A DNA stretch of 64,000 nt from positions 926,479 to 990,478 of the forward strand of contig JACVTC010000069.1 of assembly GCA_016946835.1 (NCBI GenBank), given 5' to 3'. This DNA is from Neocallimastix lanati (nom. inval.) (taxonomy: Eukaryota; Neocallimastigomycota; Neocallimastigomycetes; Neocallimastigales; Neocallimastigaceae). A program made the position numbers and the translations under genes. The first letter of the stretch is position 1. Each line of letters starts with the position of its first letter. Below, piece by piece: positions 47,243-61,627 of this stretch. Under the pieces are notes generated by a model. The model was not told the DNA's origin. It saw nothing but the letters and a program-made list of their open reading frames with translations, and did no database searches.

Positions 47243-48099
47243 TTAAAAGTTTAAAGTATATAATTATTGATTAAAAAATAATTTTTTTCTTTTTAATAAT
47301 TAATAAAAATAATTTTGATTTCGTAAATATATAAGTGTAAAAAATTTTAGAAATATTAATAAAGTATATTTATTTCAATATTTAAAATTTTAATAATTTA
47401 AAAATAAATTTAATTAATAGTTAAATTCATTAATATACTATTTAAAGTTTTTAATTTCTTTTTATTAAGTATATATATTATTAAATTAATAAAAGAATTC
47501 TTAATAAATTAAAGTAATATAAAAAAATTAATTATAATTATATATTATTATTTATAATGTAAATTATATAAAAATGAAAAAATATATTTTAATATTTATA
47601 TCCCTTATTTAGTTATTACTAAAATATATATATTAAATCATCATTAAAATATTTATTTTTAAATTAAAAGAATCATTTTTAATGAAATTAATATTATTAT
47701 TATCATTTATAATTAGTATTATTAGCATAATATTAATTATCATCATTTTTTTATTAATTATTTATAAAAAAAAAGAAAATAAAAATACTTATATAATTTT
47801 TATATTATATTATGTTAATTATAAAATATTTCTTTAACTTTTGGTATTAATTTAGTATAAATTTCTTCTTAAAAAAAAAGAAGAAGAAAACAAATCAATA
47901 AAAAATTAATAACTAATAAAAAAACGAAAAATGATTAAAAATAAAAATAAATAAAATTTAAAAAAATATATATATTAAAAATCACTAATATACAAACAAT
48001 TTTTTTTATATATAATCTTTATTTGAAATATAAGTACTTGTATTCAATGTTAGCAAATGATAAAAATATAAGCATTTAAATAATAGATATGAAAAGCAA

Positions 48100-48540
48100 A
48101 TTATATTCAATCCTACAAAAAAAGCTTATTTTTAATTATAAAATGAATTGAAGAAGCTTTATTAGTAAAAAAAAAAATAAATATTCGAAAGGCTTACCAA
48201 TAATATTTTACTTTATGAAAATAAATCAAGCAAAATTAAGAATGATTTGAATTATTTTTATATCATAATTTCTATTTATTGAATTATTAATTTATCTATT
48301 ATAAGATTCTAATATAACTTCAATGAAAATTAATTTTCAAAAAAGCATTTATCAAAAGATAGTTTAGTACAATATATAAATGATATATAATTTAAACTAA
48401 TACTATCGAAATGAAATAATAGTTATTAAATATTAAAAGCATAAGGAATATTAATACATTTATTAGATAATAATTTGAAGTCCCAAATACATTTCTCTCT
48501 ATTACATTTATTTAACAAAATGAAATCATATATATAAATA
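48100..48540 (+). pseudogene. copia-type polyprotein fossil, very decayed
   Basis: One in-frame stretch near 48440-48525 reads GILIHLLDNNLKSQIHFSL then LHLFNKMK, which follows the pattern of the copia segment between RT and RNase H (GxLxYLxxNxRPDIxFA, then LSRF). Upstream pieces (NKSSKIKNDLNYF, FQKSIYQK) are compatible with RT but too decayed to prove. The rest of 47243-50700 is A+T desert with no gene. Confidence 0.45.
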
Positions 48541-50709
48541 TAGGTGATATATTTTATTAAATAACTATTTTTATTGAGAAATACATTAAAGGGATTTCTA
48601 AAATTATAATACGATAAAACCCAATTTGCTTTTCATATAGTAGAAATTTCATAAACACAAGTAGATTTAATATAAAGGATAAAAATTAATGATTTATATA
48701 TATATAATATTTAAATTATAAATTAAAAATTTAATTTTAATGAATAAAAAATATTTATTATACAAGGTATAAAATATTTTAAATTTGTATAATAATTAAA
48801 TATATCAATTAAAAAATTTTTATTATAAAAATAATAAATAATATTTATATATTTAATTTATATAATACTAAAATAATTATTAAATAATAAAAAAAAGTAA
48901 ACTCATTTTATATAAAATTTTGTAAACAATATTAATTTATATAAAATACAATTATATTATTTACAAATAAAAAATATTTTATTAAGTTAATATATAAATA
49001 AAATTTATATTTCTAATTCTATTTAATTTGAGAAAAAATGTTTATTTTTATTAAGAAATTAAAATTATAATTTTGATTATTTTTTTTATTTAAAATAATA
49101 TAAATTACCATTTTTCTAAAAATTTTCTAAATATTAACAATAAATTAATAATTTATCCTATTAACTTATTTATTAATAAAATTTTGAGATATTTATATGA
49201 AAATATTTATTTAACTAAGAAATAAAAATTATTTTATAAATAGATAAAATAAATTTGTTTGATGTAATAATGAAAATAAGTCAATTAATAAAAATTTTAA
49301 TTATATATTATTATTAAATATTTCGTAAATTACATTTTTCACTAATTATTTATTGTTTTTTTTTTTAAATATATTTAAAACTATATTATATAACATAAAT
49401 TTCGTTAAATATTTTATTTTAAATTGTATAGTATAAAATATATTAAATGCTTTAATAATTGTGGATATAGTTATATAAATATATTTTTTTTGCAACAACT
49501 ATAATAACAATAAGTATATTTTATATTTTATTAAATTAGTTATATAAAATTATATATTATAAATTAAATCAATTATGAAAAAAAATAAACACTGAATAAT
49601 GGAATAAATCAACTATTTTTATTTTGAAAATATTAAATTTTATTAAATTAAATCAATTAATAATATAAATCTTCGATTATACGGTTATTTAGCATTAAAC
49701 AATATCGAACATATAAGACAAGTTTAAAAATTTCATTATTGGAATTTTTGAAAATTTGTCATGAATATAATCATAATAAAATTTACATAAAAATATCAAT
49801 AAATGTATAACTTAATATTGTAAATATAATAAGAGATTTTCCATTTATTAGAAAGATATTATATTAATTAATAAGAGAAATAAAAATAGAAAAATTGTAT
49901 TATTAATTAAACTATAAATTAATTAATATATAAAATATACTTATTTATGAAATCTAAATATATTAAATATAACACTTTAAAATAAAATATAAAAAATTTA
50001 ATTTTTATTGTCAATATATAAAAAAAATGAGAATTACGTATGAAAAAATATAACATTATAAATTTCAGTAAATTTTTAAATAAATTAAAGAATTAAAATT
50101 TAATTGAATATAATGTTTTATTAATAAAGTTATTTATAACCAAACATAAATAAGTTATTAGCGATGTTCAATATAATGAAATTTATATATATTTATACTA
50201 AAGATGTTACTTGTTCTTAAATAATTTTAATTAATTACATTATATTATCTTTGCAATGAATATTTTCTGAGAAAGTTGAGTGAAAAGATGAATTCAGATA
50301 ATTTTTGTATCTTCTTATATTTGGTTTATCTCAATAAATTAATAAGATTGACGATTTATAATTTTTACTTGTGATTAAAACTATTGGTCTATTTGTCCAT
50401 ATAATATATATGATAAGTTCAATTAAAAAATATTTACAATATTCTATATAAATGAATATTATGAGTAGTTAAAATATTAATTTTATTAAAATATAAATTT
50501 CCATCAATATAACACTTGCTATTAGTATCAAAAATTTGAAATAGTCATTAATATACAATTTAATAAAAGAAAAACCATATATTATAAATGATTTCGTCAT
50601 TAAAATATTTTTTCAATAATATACTACTTTTTAATTTTTTATTTTTAGAAATTAAAAATTTTTAAAAACATTTTATTTTTATAAAATAGTAAAATAATTA
50701 TAATTATAT

Positions 50710-50753
50710 ATATTATTCTATTCACTAAATATATTTAGTGAATAGAATAATAT
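50710..50753. other. perfect 44-bp palindrome
   Basis: Arms of 22 bases without a loop, centre between 50731 and 50732; each arm contains the non-trivial word TCTATTCACTAAAT or its complement. It ends where pairing stops at 50709/50754. It lies directly beyond the 3' limit of the lectin-precursor fragment at 50770-51640. Confidence 0.9.
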
Positions 50754-50769
50754 TATATTCCGTTTGTTA

Positions 50770-51640
50770 TTTTCTTTTATTCCAATATTCAACTTAATCA
50801 AAATTTTTCCAATTCCATGTTTCTTTTTGATCAAAATTTTTTTGATTCCAATTTTCTGTTTGTTGATAATTTTTTATTTTGATCATAAGTTCGGCTAAAT
50901 GATTCTTTATGAAAATCTAAATTATCATTTTTTTGTATATTTCCATATATTTGTGAAACCGTTAGACCTGCTTGATTTGCTCCATCTATATAATTTTTTT
51001 TTCCTCCCCTTTTAACTTTTTTAGATAGATTTTTTCGCTGCTTCTTTACCTGCTTTGTTAACTAATTTTTTAGCTATTTTTTTAACTACATATTTACCAG
51101 CATACTTTATTCCTTGTTTTACTAATACTCTAGCTGCAGTTGAAATAGCAAAATCAACTATTATAGGTGCCAATGCTACTAAAGGAAGAAATCTTTTTTC
51201 TAACTGTGTTTCGTTATCCGATCTATAATTATTTTCATATACAATAAATTCGTAATTATTTTCATTTCTTTATTTTTGTCATTATACGAAGTTTTATCAT
51301 TTATATAATCTATTCTACCGATGGGCTCATATTGATCATCATGATAGTCATAATCTTCTTTACTTAAATAACTATATTCTTTTGTACCTGATTTTTCTTT
51401 ATATCCACTCCAATTATTTTCTCTAGAAACACTTGTAGTATTAGTTATGGCATGAGTATCATCTTCAGTAACTCCATGAATCATTAGCTTCAGTTATTGA
51501 TATTTTTATGTAAATTTTATTATGATTATATTCATAATAACATTACATTATTTATTCCATGACTACTATCATAGAATGGTCTATTTACTTGTCTTATACT
51601 AGATAAATATCTTATACCTGGAGTATTTCCATATCGGTTC
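50770..51640 (-). pseudogene. lectin precursor fragment, copy C (central module)
   Basis: In 51484-51200 MIHGVTEDDTHAITNT, ENNWSGYKEKSGTKEYSYL and SKEDYD parallel the HIHGVSEEKTHATTNT, EKNWNKYSE and KTQEYSHLSMDDYK stretch of copy A. A frame change near 51270 leads to TQLEKRFLPLVALAPIIVD and a Lys-rich helix (KYAGKYVVKKIAKKLVNK), which is unlike copies A and B. Further pieces (QTENWNQKNFDQKETWNW, near 50800-50880) recall the Trp decapeptide repeats of copy A. Toward 51640 lies a scrap of lectin repeat (NWEPIWKYS). It is a rearranged remnant sitting directly behind copy B. Confidence 0.6.
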
Positions 51641-51677
51641 CCAATTTTTTACATTAAAAATCATTAATTCTGGTTTT

Positions 51678-52892
51678 TTACATATTTGGTCTATATTCAA
51701 TAGATAATCTATTATATTTATTAAGATTATTACCTTTTTCATCGAATTTAGGATCAATGGATACAATCGTTTTTTTGGTTTTGTTGTTACAAATTAGAAA
51801 TAGACCTTGATTATTTAATTGTAATTCCTTAACTCCTTCATCCTTTGGACAACTTTGTATAATTGTGGTTTCGTTCAAGTTACCATTAATAAGTTTAACT
51901 TCAGTATCCGTAACATTTAAATACATATTATAATCTGATAATAATGATTCTCCAGGTAATAAATTATTAAAGTAGTATTTTTTAATGAAGATTGGATCTT
52001 CATCGGAATTTTCAAAATAATTATAATTATATATATCTGTTTCTGAAAATATTTCATATATATATTTATTTCTTACATGTTCTGAACAAGATGTAATTTC
52101 ATATAAAACGGGATTAACAAATCTAATATGACCATCGTATAATCTTTTATTCCAATTACTCCAATAAACATTATGGTATTGATCTTCAACAATTAATTCA
52201 CCTTCGTTAGTTAATGTTAAATAGAATTTATAACTATTTAAAAGGTTTTCTGAGTCAACAAGAGCTAACGGGTTAATCGAATTCCATATAGAATAATTGC
52301 TTTTATCTCTTAATATAATTTCACCTAATGGAGAAAAAACAATTTTATAAGGACCATCAAACAAATCAATATTAGCTGTATTGGAAGACCAAGTAGTTCT
52401 TGAATTATCTTTTATTACCATATTTCCAGTTTTTTGAACATAAAATCTATATTTTTTATTTTCAGATATTAGTGCTTCATTTTGATTCAACCTATTAGAA
52501 CAATTCATTTCAATTGTATTAGTATTAAGATCTTTAATCAACTTTAGTATTATGTACATTATGTTTATCGTAATATTCATAATCGGCTTTTATATTACCG
52601 TTAATACTCAATGGATATACATATTCTACTGGAAAAGCGTAACCATTATAATTTTCTTGATGACCTTTAATTTCCCAAATTTTTACACCTACGCCATCGT
52701 ATAAAGTCACTGAAGCTCCTATTCTCACATCATCTTCATCTTTAATATGTAAATAATAACCTTTATCATCTGGGAAACCTACATTAAAAGGTAAATCTTT
52801 AGGTAAAGAATCCCAAATAATATAATCATCGTCTTCTATAGTTATTCCATTTGGATTATCCGAAGTAGGAGATGTTGTACTAGTTACTGTTG

Positions 52893-52929
<37 letters not shown>

Positions 52930-55900
52930 GCAGTTACGGTAGCATTATTAGTTGTAGTAGAATTATTATTATTTGTAATAATGATACTTGTTGAAGATTT
53001 ATTAATGTTTGTAGGAATAATAGTAGTTGTAGATTTATTACTGTTAATAGTAGTTGTTGTAGATTTATGGCTGCTTGTAGTAACTGTAATAGTTTTAGAT
53101 TTATTATTGTTTGTGGTAACATTAGTAGTTGTAGATTTATGGTTGCTCGTTGTAGCAGTAGTACCTTTAGTTATAATGGGTTGTGTTTTTGGAAGATGTG
53201 GAATACGAGCTCTTTTTTCTTTTACACTTATTGTATTACTTTTAATAGAATTTGTTAATACAACATTATTATTATTAACTTTATAATAATCTAATATTAA
53301 TTTTTTAATTCTTTCCTTTTCTCCATTCAAATTGTTATCTAAATCGATTATTTTTTCAAATAATTCAATATATTCTTTCGAATATTTAACATTACTTATG
53401 TTTTTTTTATAAATATTTTTAGCAGTGATATATAAATGGCCATTATAACCAATAAAAAATTTTAAATCATTATGATCATCTGGTATAGTATTAATTCCAT
53501 TACTCCATATTTTTTTATTTCCTTGACAGTTTTCTTCACTAATAGTATCACCTTTACATAAAACTAACTCACCGTTACCTAACAATCCAAAACTATACTT
53601 TTTACTTTTAGTTGTTATGGCTTCACCATCTAATAAAACATCACCTGAAATTAAGGTATCCGAGTTAACATTTTTATCATTTTCAATAAAATTGAACTTG
53701 TCAAAATCATTATTAGTTAAAGTTTCTTTATAATTATATTTATCTTTACAATCGATTACACTTGTTACAAAATCAACAAATTCTACAGGAATAAGACTTC
53801 TATTAAAGGTAATACGAGTTTCATTTAATTCCGTTATATGACCTTTAGCCCAGATAACAACTTCGGTTTTGAACATAGGCAAAGCCACTATAGAATGACA
53901 TGAATTATCTTCAATATTATTAATTGTGACCGTTTTAGTTGAAGTAGTACTCGTGGAGTTACTTCTAGAGATTTCATAGGAATGCTGAGCAGATTTTTCT
54001 ATTACAGATTCATAAGAGGTTTGGTTATTAGTATTGACTTGAACAGAATTTCCAAAAGTATATCCATGTGATGATGTATCTGATTTTGATTCTTCGTTAA
54101 CCCATCCAGTGTCTTTATTAAAGGTAGATGAAAGCATTTTTGATGTAGCATCTGAAACAGAATTTTCTTTAGTTGAAGTTTCACTATGACCAGTCGTACG
54201 GGCATCAGAATATCCAACCGTATTTGCCCAACTGTTACTAAATCCAGAAGTTGTAGTAGCAGTATCAGACCAGCCTTTTGAGGAAGATATAGAACCACCT
54301 CTAGTACTACCATGGGTTACTGTGTCAGATGAAGAATGAGTTCCTGCTAAAGCTAATTGATACTGCAAATTAGCTTGATCTATAGCTATATTTTCGGATG
54401 ATCTAATACCAGCTCTTTGTATTCTACTTTGATCGCCCATAGCTACTAAATTACCATATTGACCAATAATTTCACCACCACTAGATAAAATCTGTAAATA
54501 AGGATTTCCTCCTTTACCGCCACGCTTTTTGAGATTTGTTGTGGAACTTGACGATTTTTCGTTCATAGAATTAATATATTGTAGATTACGTTTTTTACTA
54601 AATATATCTTTAATAGTGTCAACTCCCCAACCGATAATACCATTGCATGCATCATTTATAAATGTTTCAGGCATATCAATACCAAACAACTCTAATGGAC
54701 TTTTACATCCAATAAAATCAAATTTTTCTTTATTTGTAACTATATTATATAATTTTTCACCTGCTGGATAAACATAATTATCAAAAGATGTTATAGTTAC
54801 ATTTTCAAAGAGACTCTGATCTATCGGTATATCTTTTAATCTCGGTGTATATACTTCGTTTTTTACTTTATCAAAATCTTTTTTTTCCATTCTAGTATTT
54901 TCTTCAGTATGAGAAATTTCTTCACTTTTACTCCAATTTGATTCTTCGACAACTTCTCCAGAATCCGTGTGAGCATGAGATTGTTCTTCGTTTACTGTAT
55001 AAGTTTTACTATTTTCTCTACTATTAGTAATAGTTTGATCCTTATTATCAGTAGTGGATTTACTATTACTATTAATAACGGTATATATATTTTCAATAGA
55101 ATTACTAACACCTTTAGATTCCGATAAAGACATTGATTTAGAATTTGATAATGTTTTTGCCAATTCAATTGTTTTATTGATTTCATCAGTGTTAGCATCA
55201 CCTTTACTATAAACTTTACCATATGATTTATGATAAGAATTACCATTACTATTGGATATACTAATAGTATCTTGTATTTCTGTAGTAAAAGAAACAGAGC
55301 AAGTGTAGGTAGAACCTTTCATATTACTAAAATTGCCACATTCTTCCATATCACTTTTTGAATTATCTATCAATTTAATATGTTCCTCAGATCTATATGG
55401 CATACCTATAGTATAAATAGTATTTAATGGATCATCATTTAATTGTTCGACTCTAATTAATGAAGGATGATATGGATTATACGCTGGATTATTACTATTT
55501 AATGCAATATTTTTGATACCATTTTTCATTAAATCATCATAAATTTCTTTATATTGTTGTTTTAATTCTTCTATCTTACGACTTCTATATACATCATCAG
55601 TATTTTCATCTTTAACTTCTTCTTTATCATCTTTATATTTATGTTTATCATTATTTTCATTATCTTCTACCTCTTTTTCTTTTTTATTGTTTACATCTAC
55701 AGATTTATTTTCCTTACTTTCTCTTTTATTGTAACTTTTATTTTTAATAACAGTATAATACTTTCCAATATTATTAACTAGTGTATTATTACCACAGTAA
55801 GATACACCAAACCAATCAGGTCCAATAAACTTTGCATAATCTTCAATAGTATTAAAATAAACAGTATTATTATTAGAATCAACGTAATATGGATTGGTCA

Positions 55901-56036
55901 TTTTTATTACATTGTTATTAGTGTAGAGACAAAATTCAATATTTGTAATATCTTCATTTTCTTTATCATTAATCGAAAATGAATTACCAATATTGGTAAC
56001 AATTGTCAGTAACACTAATGAAATTAATAGATTCAT
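51678..56036 (-). pseudogene. large secreted lectin precursor, copy B, two frame changes
   Basis: 56036-52884 is open for 1,050 codons: signal peptide (MNLLISLVLLTIVTNIG), Cys-domain (WFGVSYCGNN), KR sites, long Ser/Asn/Thr alternating stretch, a unique CKSPLELFGIDMPETF module, NLKKRGGKGGNPYLQI, a Ser/Gly-rich domain (LALAGTHSSSDTVTHGS), then CHSIVALPMFKTEVVIWAKG, one lectin-like repeat and a Thr/Ser/Asn mucin-like linker. The frame changes at the end of a GTT/ACA microsatellite (near 52884-52930), goes on as IIWDSLPKDLPFNVGFP and IWEIKGHQENYNGYAFP, changes again near 52550 and continues with bulb-lectin repeats (LISENKKYRFYVQKTGNMV, TTWSSNTA) to 51678. It lacks the C-terminal ricin-like module of copy A. 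Probable surface or wall adhesin. Confidence 0.78.
52893..52930. repeat. GTT/AAC trinucleotide microsatellite
   Basis: About 12 GTT units on the plus strand, encoding the Thr run that ends the first open piece of copy B. The frame change of that gene lies at or beside this tract. Confidence 0.9.
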
Positions 56037-56515
56037 AATCGTAATTTAAAATTTTCAAAAACTATAAATTTATATATATTTTTATAATATTTTTATTTAA
56101 AAATATAAAAATCATTTTATAAAATTTAAAATTATTTTAAATAATATTTCAAAAATTTGATAATTATAAAAATATTTTGAAACTTTTTTATTCAAGAAAA
56201 TAAAAATTTAATATTTTTTGTTTTTGTTTTTGTTTTTATTTTATTTTCCTTTTTATAAAATAATATTTTATTTTAAAAAATATAATTCGATTACATTTCT
56301 CTTATAAAAACAATATTTTATTTAAAAAAAAAAAAATAAATTTATTACATTTCTCTTATAAAAATAATATTTTATTTTAAAACGAAAAAAAAAAAAAAAA
56401 AATATAAATATATATACATTACTATTTCTATTAAAAATAATATTTATTTTTAAAATATAAAAATTACAAACTTTTTTTTTCTTTACAAAAACAATATTTT
56501 ATTTAAATATATCCA

Positions 56516-56539
56516 TCTATCCATCCATCTATTCATCTG

Positions 56540-56575
<36 letters not shown>

Positions 56576-56577
56576 TA
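56516..56577. repeat. ATCC / CATA tetranucleotide microsatellites
   Basis: CCATCTATCCATCCATCTAT followed by six or more CATA units. The surrounding stretch 56037-56701 is A+T-rich with homopolymer runs and repeated TTCTCTTATAAAAA words; no gene. Confidence 0.85.
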
Positions 56578-56701
56578 TTTCGTTTTAAAAAATATATATT
56601 ATATATCTTTGGATGTTTTTTCAACACAATTATATTTAATATATACCTTTTATTTTAGTAAATTTCATTATTTATTATATAATAAAATAAAATCATATCC
56701 A

Positions 56702-59700
56702 TCATGCTCTTGAAAAAATTCCTTTTGCTTTTGATATATTTTTAATTACATCACTTTTTGTATTAATTTTATTTGAAAACGATTTATTATGATTTACTAA
56801 ACTTATTTTAACATTTAAATTACTATTATTTATAATGGAAATACTAGTTTCTGGTGCATTTTTCAAGGAAATTGAAACTTTACTTTTCAAATTATTGTAG
56901 TCATTATATATTTCTATGAATACTGATTCAGGAACATTACCTGATAATTTTACTACTTCATTCTTTTTATTCATACACATATTTCCTAAATCTTTAGTAA
57001 TTCCACTTACTTGTTCTTTATTTGGATTATTTTTACTTAATAAGTTGCTCAATTTACTGAATAATGTACTATATTTTAATTTTTTAATATTAATATTTTT
57101 TAAGTTACCTCTTGATATGATATTATTTACATATCTATCTTCTCTTTGTTCATGAGTTTCTAAATACTTGATATCATTATTTTTAATATCACTTAACATT
57201 TTATTGCTTTTAGATACTTCATTAATTTCTTTTATTTTATCGGCATCTCTATACGATGGTAATGTATGATCCATTAATTTATAATCCATTCTATACCCCG
57301 TATTTAAATCGGATAATTGGCTAGGTGTGGCTTTTTCTATAATTTTTCTCGACGCTTCACTTCTGGAATTAACCTTTTCATTAAACATATTCTCAAAATC
57401 ATGTTGACTTATCTTATATACCGTATTTTTATTAAACGTATAAGATTGTGCATCTTTATTATTAGTTCTTATATGTTCTTGTATTGGTCTATTAACATCA
57501 ACCCTAAAGTCTTCCGGATTATTTCTCATAACTCCTTCTACAACCTTGTTATATTTAGATGTAGACATATACATTAGTCTTCTATATAATTCTATATCAT
57601 TAGGAATATAAATATAATTCACATCTAGTGCTTTCTCTTCACTCAGAATTAATTTAGTACTAATTAATTCATTGTAACCACTTATTAATTCGATAAGATG
57701 AGCTCCCTCTTCAAAATGACCTTTAGATTCATCTAATTTTTTAAATTTTTCGATTTTTTCATTAATTATTCTATTTATATCTCTTATTTTTTCCATCATT
57801 AATTCTTCTTCTACTTCATTACCATTTATTTCAAACATGTTATCTTTTAAAGCATCGAAATATTTTTTCACATACATCGTAGATTTTGGATCGGTCATTA
57901 TAAATTCATAGACATTTCCTACTTTTCCTACAATATGGTCCATTGTTAATACATTTGATGATTTGACTTCGGACTTTTTAAATCCATTAATCGTATCTTT
58001 ATATCTATTTAATCTTTCGTTGACATCTTCATCTATTGGATAATTAGATTTCAACAATGTATTTAATGCTTCCTTTACCGAATAAATGGTTTGTGAGTTA
58101 TTAAGGAAACCTTCACCTCCATTGTTATTTCTATCAAATACTTCTTCAACTTCACTTACTTTATCGTATATATCTAATAATTTTTCTTTATATTCTTGTC
58201 TAGTTTCTTCACTGCCTGATACGTCTAATTCCTTTAATTTATTTGTAATATATTCTATTTCGTATGTTTTATCATCATCTAATTTTTTATCACTTAAATC
58301 CATATTATAAACAATATTTATATTACTTAAATCTTGATCATCATCATTAAATAATTGCGTTATATTCTTTAGAATTTCATCTAATTTATCTGTAACAAAT
58401 TTAGATTCTGTATCGGCTTCATTCTTATAGTTATTGGTTTTGGTTATTTTGTTACCTTTGCTATCTACGATCTCTCCATGTTTTTCAACATGTTGCTTCA
58501 ACATTTGATTATATAATTTATTGATATTATTTAATTTATTCATATCTAAATCTCTAATGGATTCGTGACTTTTATAATTAGAATTCATATATCTGTAATT
58601 AAGACCATTAATCACCTCATTCATATCAGTAATGAATTTTTCACTATCTTCCTTAGTAATTGCCCCTGAATTTTCAAAGCTATTTAATAAAGTTTCAATC
58701 ACATTTAATAATGTTTCAGCTCCATCACATAATTCACCGGGACTGCTTATACTAGTTTCTTCGTCTTTAACTTTAATATTTTCTGAATCATATTTTTTAA
58801 GGTTTTGTAATGAACTAATTAATTTCTTTTCTACATCAAAACTTCCAGTTATATATGTTTTTGTTAAGCAACTTTTACTTTCGGTACATCTAGATCTTTC
58901 ATTTTTAATATCTTTAATTCCATTTTGTAAATTTAACGATTCTCTCACATTATTATATCTTGAATGGTACTCATTATTATCTGTATAATGAATCATGCCT
59001 TCTTTTTCATTATATAATTCTTTTCCTAATATTGAACTTCCATAAATTGTTAATGTAGTTAATTCATTGTCTGTTATTCTATTATTTTCATTTCTATATT
59101 TAATTAAATTTAACCCAAAATCTTTTAGAGAAATATCATTGATATTATTATTATTATCTAATTTAACCTTTGTGACATCATCGTCAAACACATCTGACCT
59201 TACAACATTCATATTATATTTTCCATTATTCTTTACTAAATATTTTCTTTCAATAATTTCATTATCTGATACATCATTAAATTCTTCATTCTCTAAAGCA
59301 TAATCTTCAGGTTTTAATGTCGTCCCATCTGTTTTTTCTAAATCAAATCCACATTCTGCTAAAAATCCTATACTAAATTTTTCAACATATTCGTTATCGT
59401 TAATCTTGATTTTATTCATTTCATGATTATCACTATTATTATTTAAAATATTCAATTCTTCATAGGTAAAGAGGTCTCCATTACCATTTACTTTATCAAG
59501 TTCATATCCTTCTAAATTTTCAACCAAGGTAAATGCATTACAAATTTCTTTATTATCATCATCATTAATTATTAATGAATGGTTCATCAAATCAATCCCT
59601 TTTGATTCATCTTTGCTATTATATGAAACAATATTAAATGGTATAAGATTATTTTCTTTAAAATAATTATTACATCTAGTATTTCGTATACAATGAACAG

Positions 59701-61581
59701 CCAGTGCTTTATATAATGATTCATCTGCTCTCTCCTCTTCAGGAATATCTGAATTCCAACGTGCCTTAATATCTTCAGGTAATTCGTCAAAATTATTAGT
59801 ATCTATTTCATTAATTTCAGATACAAATGATCTAAATGAACTTTCTAAATTATTATTAGTATTCATAGTAATGTATACGTCTTCAGGACTTAGATCAAAA
59901 CCTTTATAATTACCATCTTCAAGAACATTATACGGATTAAGAAGAAAAGTCATTACATTATTATCTTTTATTATTTCTATAGGATCTTTACTAAATATAA
60001 CTTGATCACTGTTTTCATCATAATAATTATTAAATTGTTCTGCATATTTTACAAGAGCAATATCATATAATTGACTAAATTTATCATCAAGTTCCTCCCC
60101 TTCCAAATTTCTTAGGCTAGGAATAATATCTTTAATACTTAATTGTTTTTCTTCTCCATTATATGATACTGTCACAGAAATAGGAACTAAATTACCATTC
60201 TTATCTATTTCTTTGACTAATCTACCATTTTCATCCCCAGCAGCTAAAACCACAAATGCCATCTTATTTGATAATTCATCATAATTTGTATTTTTTAATG
60301 GATTATTATTAATATCTTTCAATGCAATAGCCAATTTTTTATCAGAATCTGTTTTTATATGATTCATTAATTCATCATTTAGTTTTACTTTTTCAACTTT
60401 ATTTTTATTATTTTGAGACGAAAAATCTTTGACATTGAATTTTTCAATTAATGAATTTAAATATTTAATTAATTTAAGAAACTTAATTGTCTTGAATTTA
60501 TGATTTTTTAATGAATCATATTTATTTATTTCTTCTTCTTTCGTTTTGACAAAGTTTTTAATTTCATTAATATTATCAGAAGTTTCTTTAACTAATACTT
60601 CATCACTTTTATCTTTAATATCATCTTCAAAACCTTTAATTATACCTTCTTTCACTTCATCTGATACAGAATCTGATTTTATTTTATCTACAATATTATT
60701 TCCAAAATTTTCATCGATTATTAGATTATTTTCAGATGGAATAACTTCTAAATTATTTTCTTCTTCGCTTATTTTATTATTAACTTCATTCCTAAATCTA
60801 GTTACTAATTCACTATCTTCACTTGGTTCACCATTGCTATATAATTCATAATCAGTAATAAATTGCAATTCATCGAAATCCTCAGCTATATCCTTTAATA
60901 CTTGATTACTTGTTTCTTCTAAATTTTTTAATTCTCCAGAAAGTTTTTCAATTGCTTCATCTATATTATCTGAATCTCCAATACTTTTTGGATCTATTTT
61001 TAAACTGGATTTTTCTTTATTGAATTTAATTCTTACAGTCTTCTTTAACAATTTAAGAACCTTTTTTAATCCTTTTAACAATTTTTCTTTAAAATATTTA
61101 GATTTAGAATCGTTATTATAGTCTGCAACATTAATATCATTATCTTCATCAAATCTAACCATATTATAATTTGAAATATCATATAATATATTTTCTAAAT
61201 TTGATATATCATCTTCATTGATCTTAATATCTGATTTATTCGAATCAGAAATCTTATCTTTATAATCATTAACAATATCATTCATATTTTGTATTATCTT
61301 ATCACGTTCTTCTGTTGTGAATAGATGTGCATTATCTTTATATGTATTTGAAAAATTATTCCAAAAGTCATTAAAATTTTCATTATTTTCAATATTATTA
61401 AAATAATCATCGATATTATCAATATTTAATAAATCAATTTTTTTTTCTTTAAATTTTTCCAATAATTCATTCATACTATCTTTAATATTATAAGACATAC
61501 GTACTCTAATTTTATTGCAAGAACATCCTGTTTTTAAACCTCTTTTACTATTTTTAGTTTCTATAACTCTACAATTTAAAC

Positions 61582-61627
<46 letters not shown>

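Noticed and set aside
52884-52930. Microsatellite-driven phase switching of lectin copy B
   Set aside because: The tract is a trinucleotide repeat, so unit gain or loss does not change the frame; the shift needs a separate one- or two-base indel, and the gene has a second shift downstream.
52981-53286. Plus-strand frame opposite the lectin precursor, Val/Leu-rich
   Set aside because: It is the antisense of the Thr/Ser-rich linker; composition is that of a shadow frame.
54002-54313. Other-frame minus-strand ORF within copy B
   Set aside because: Overlaps a long, family-supported frame and has no independent features.
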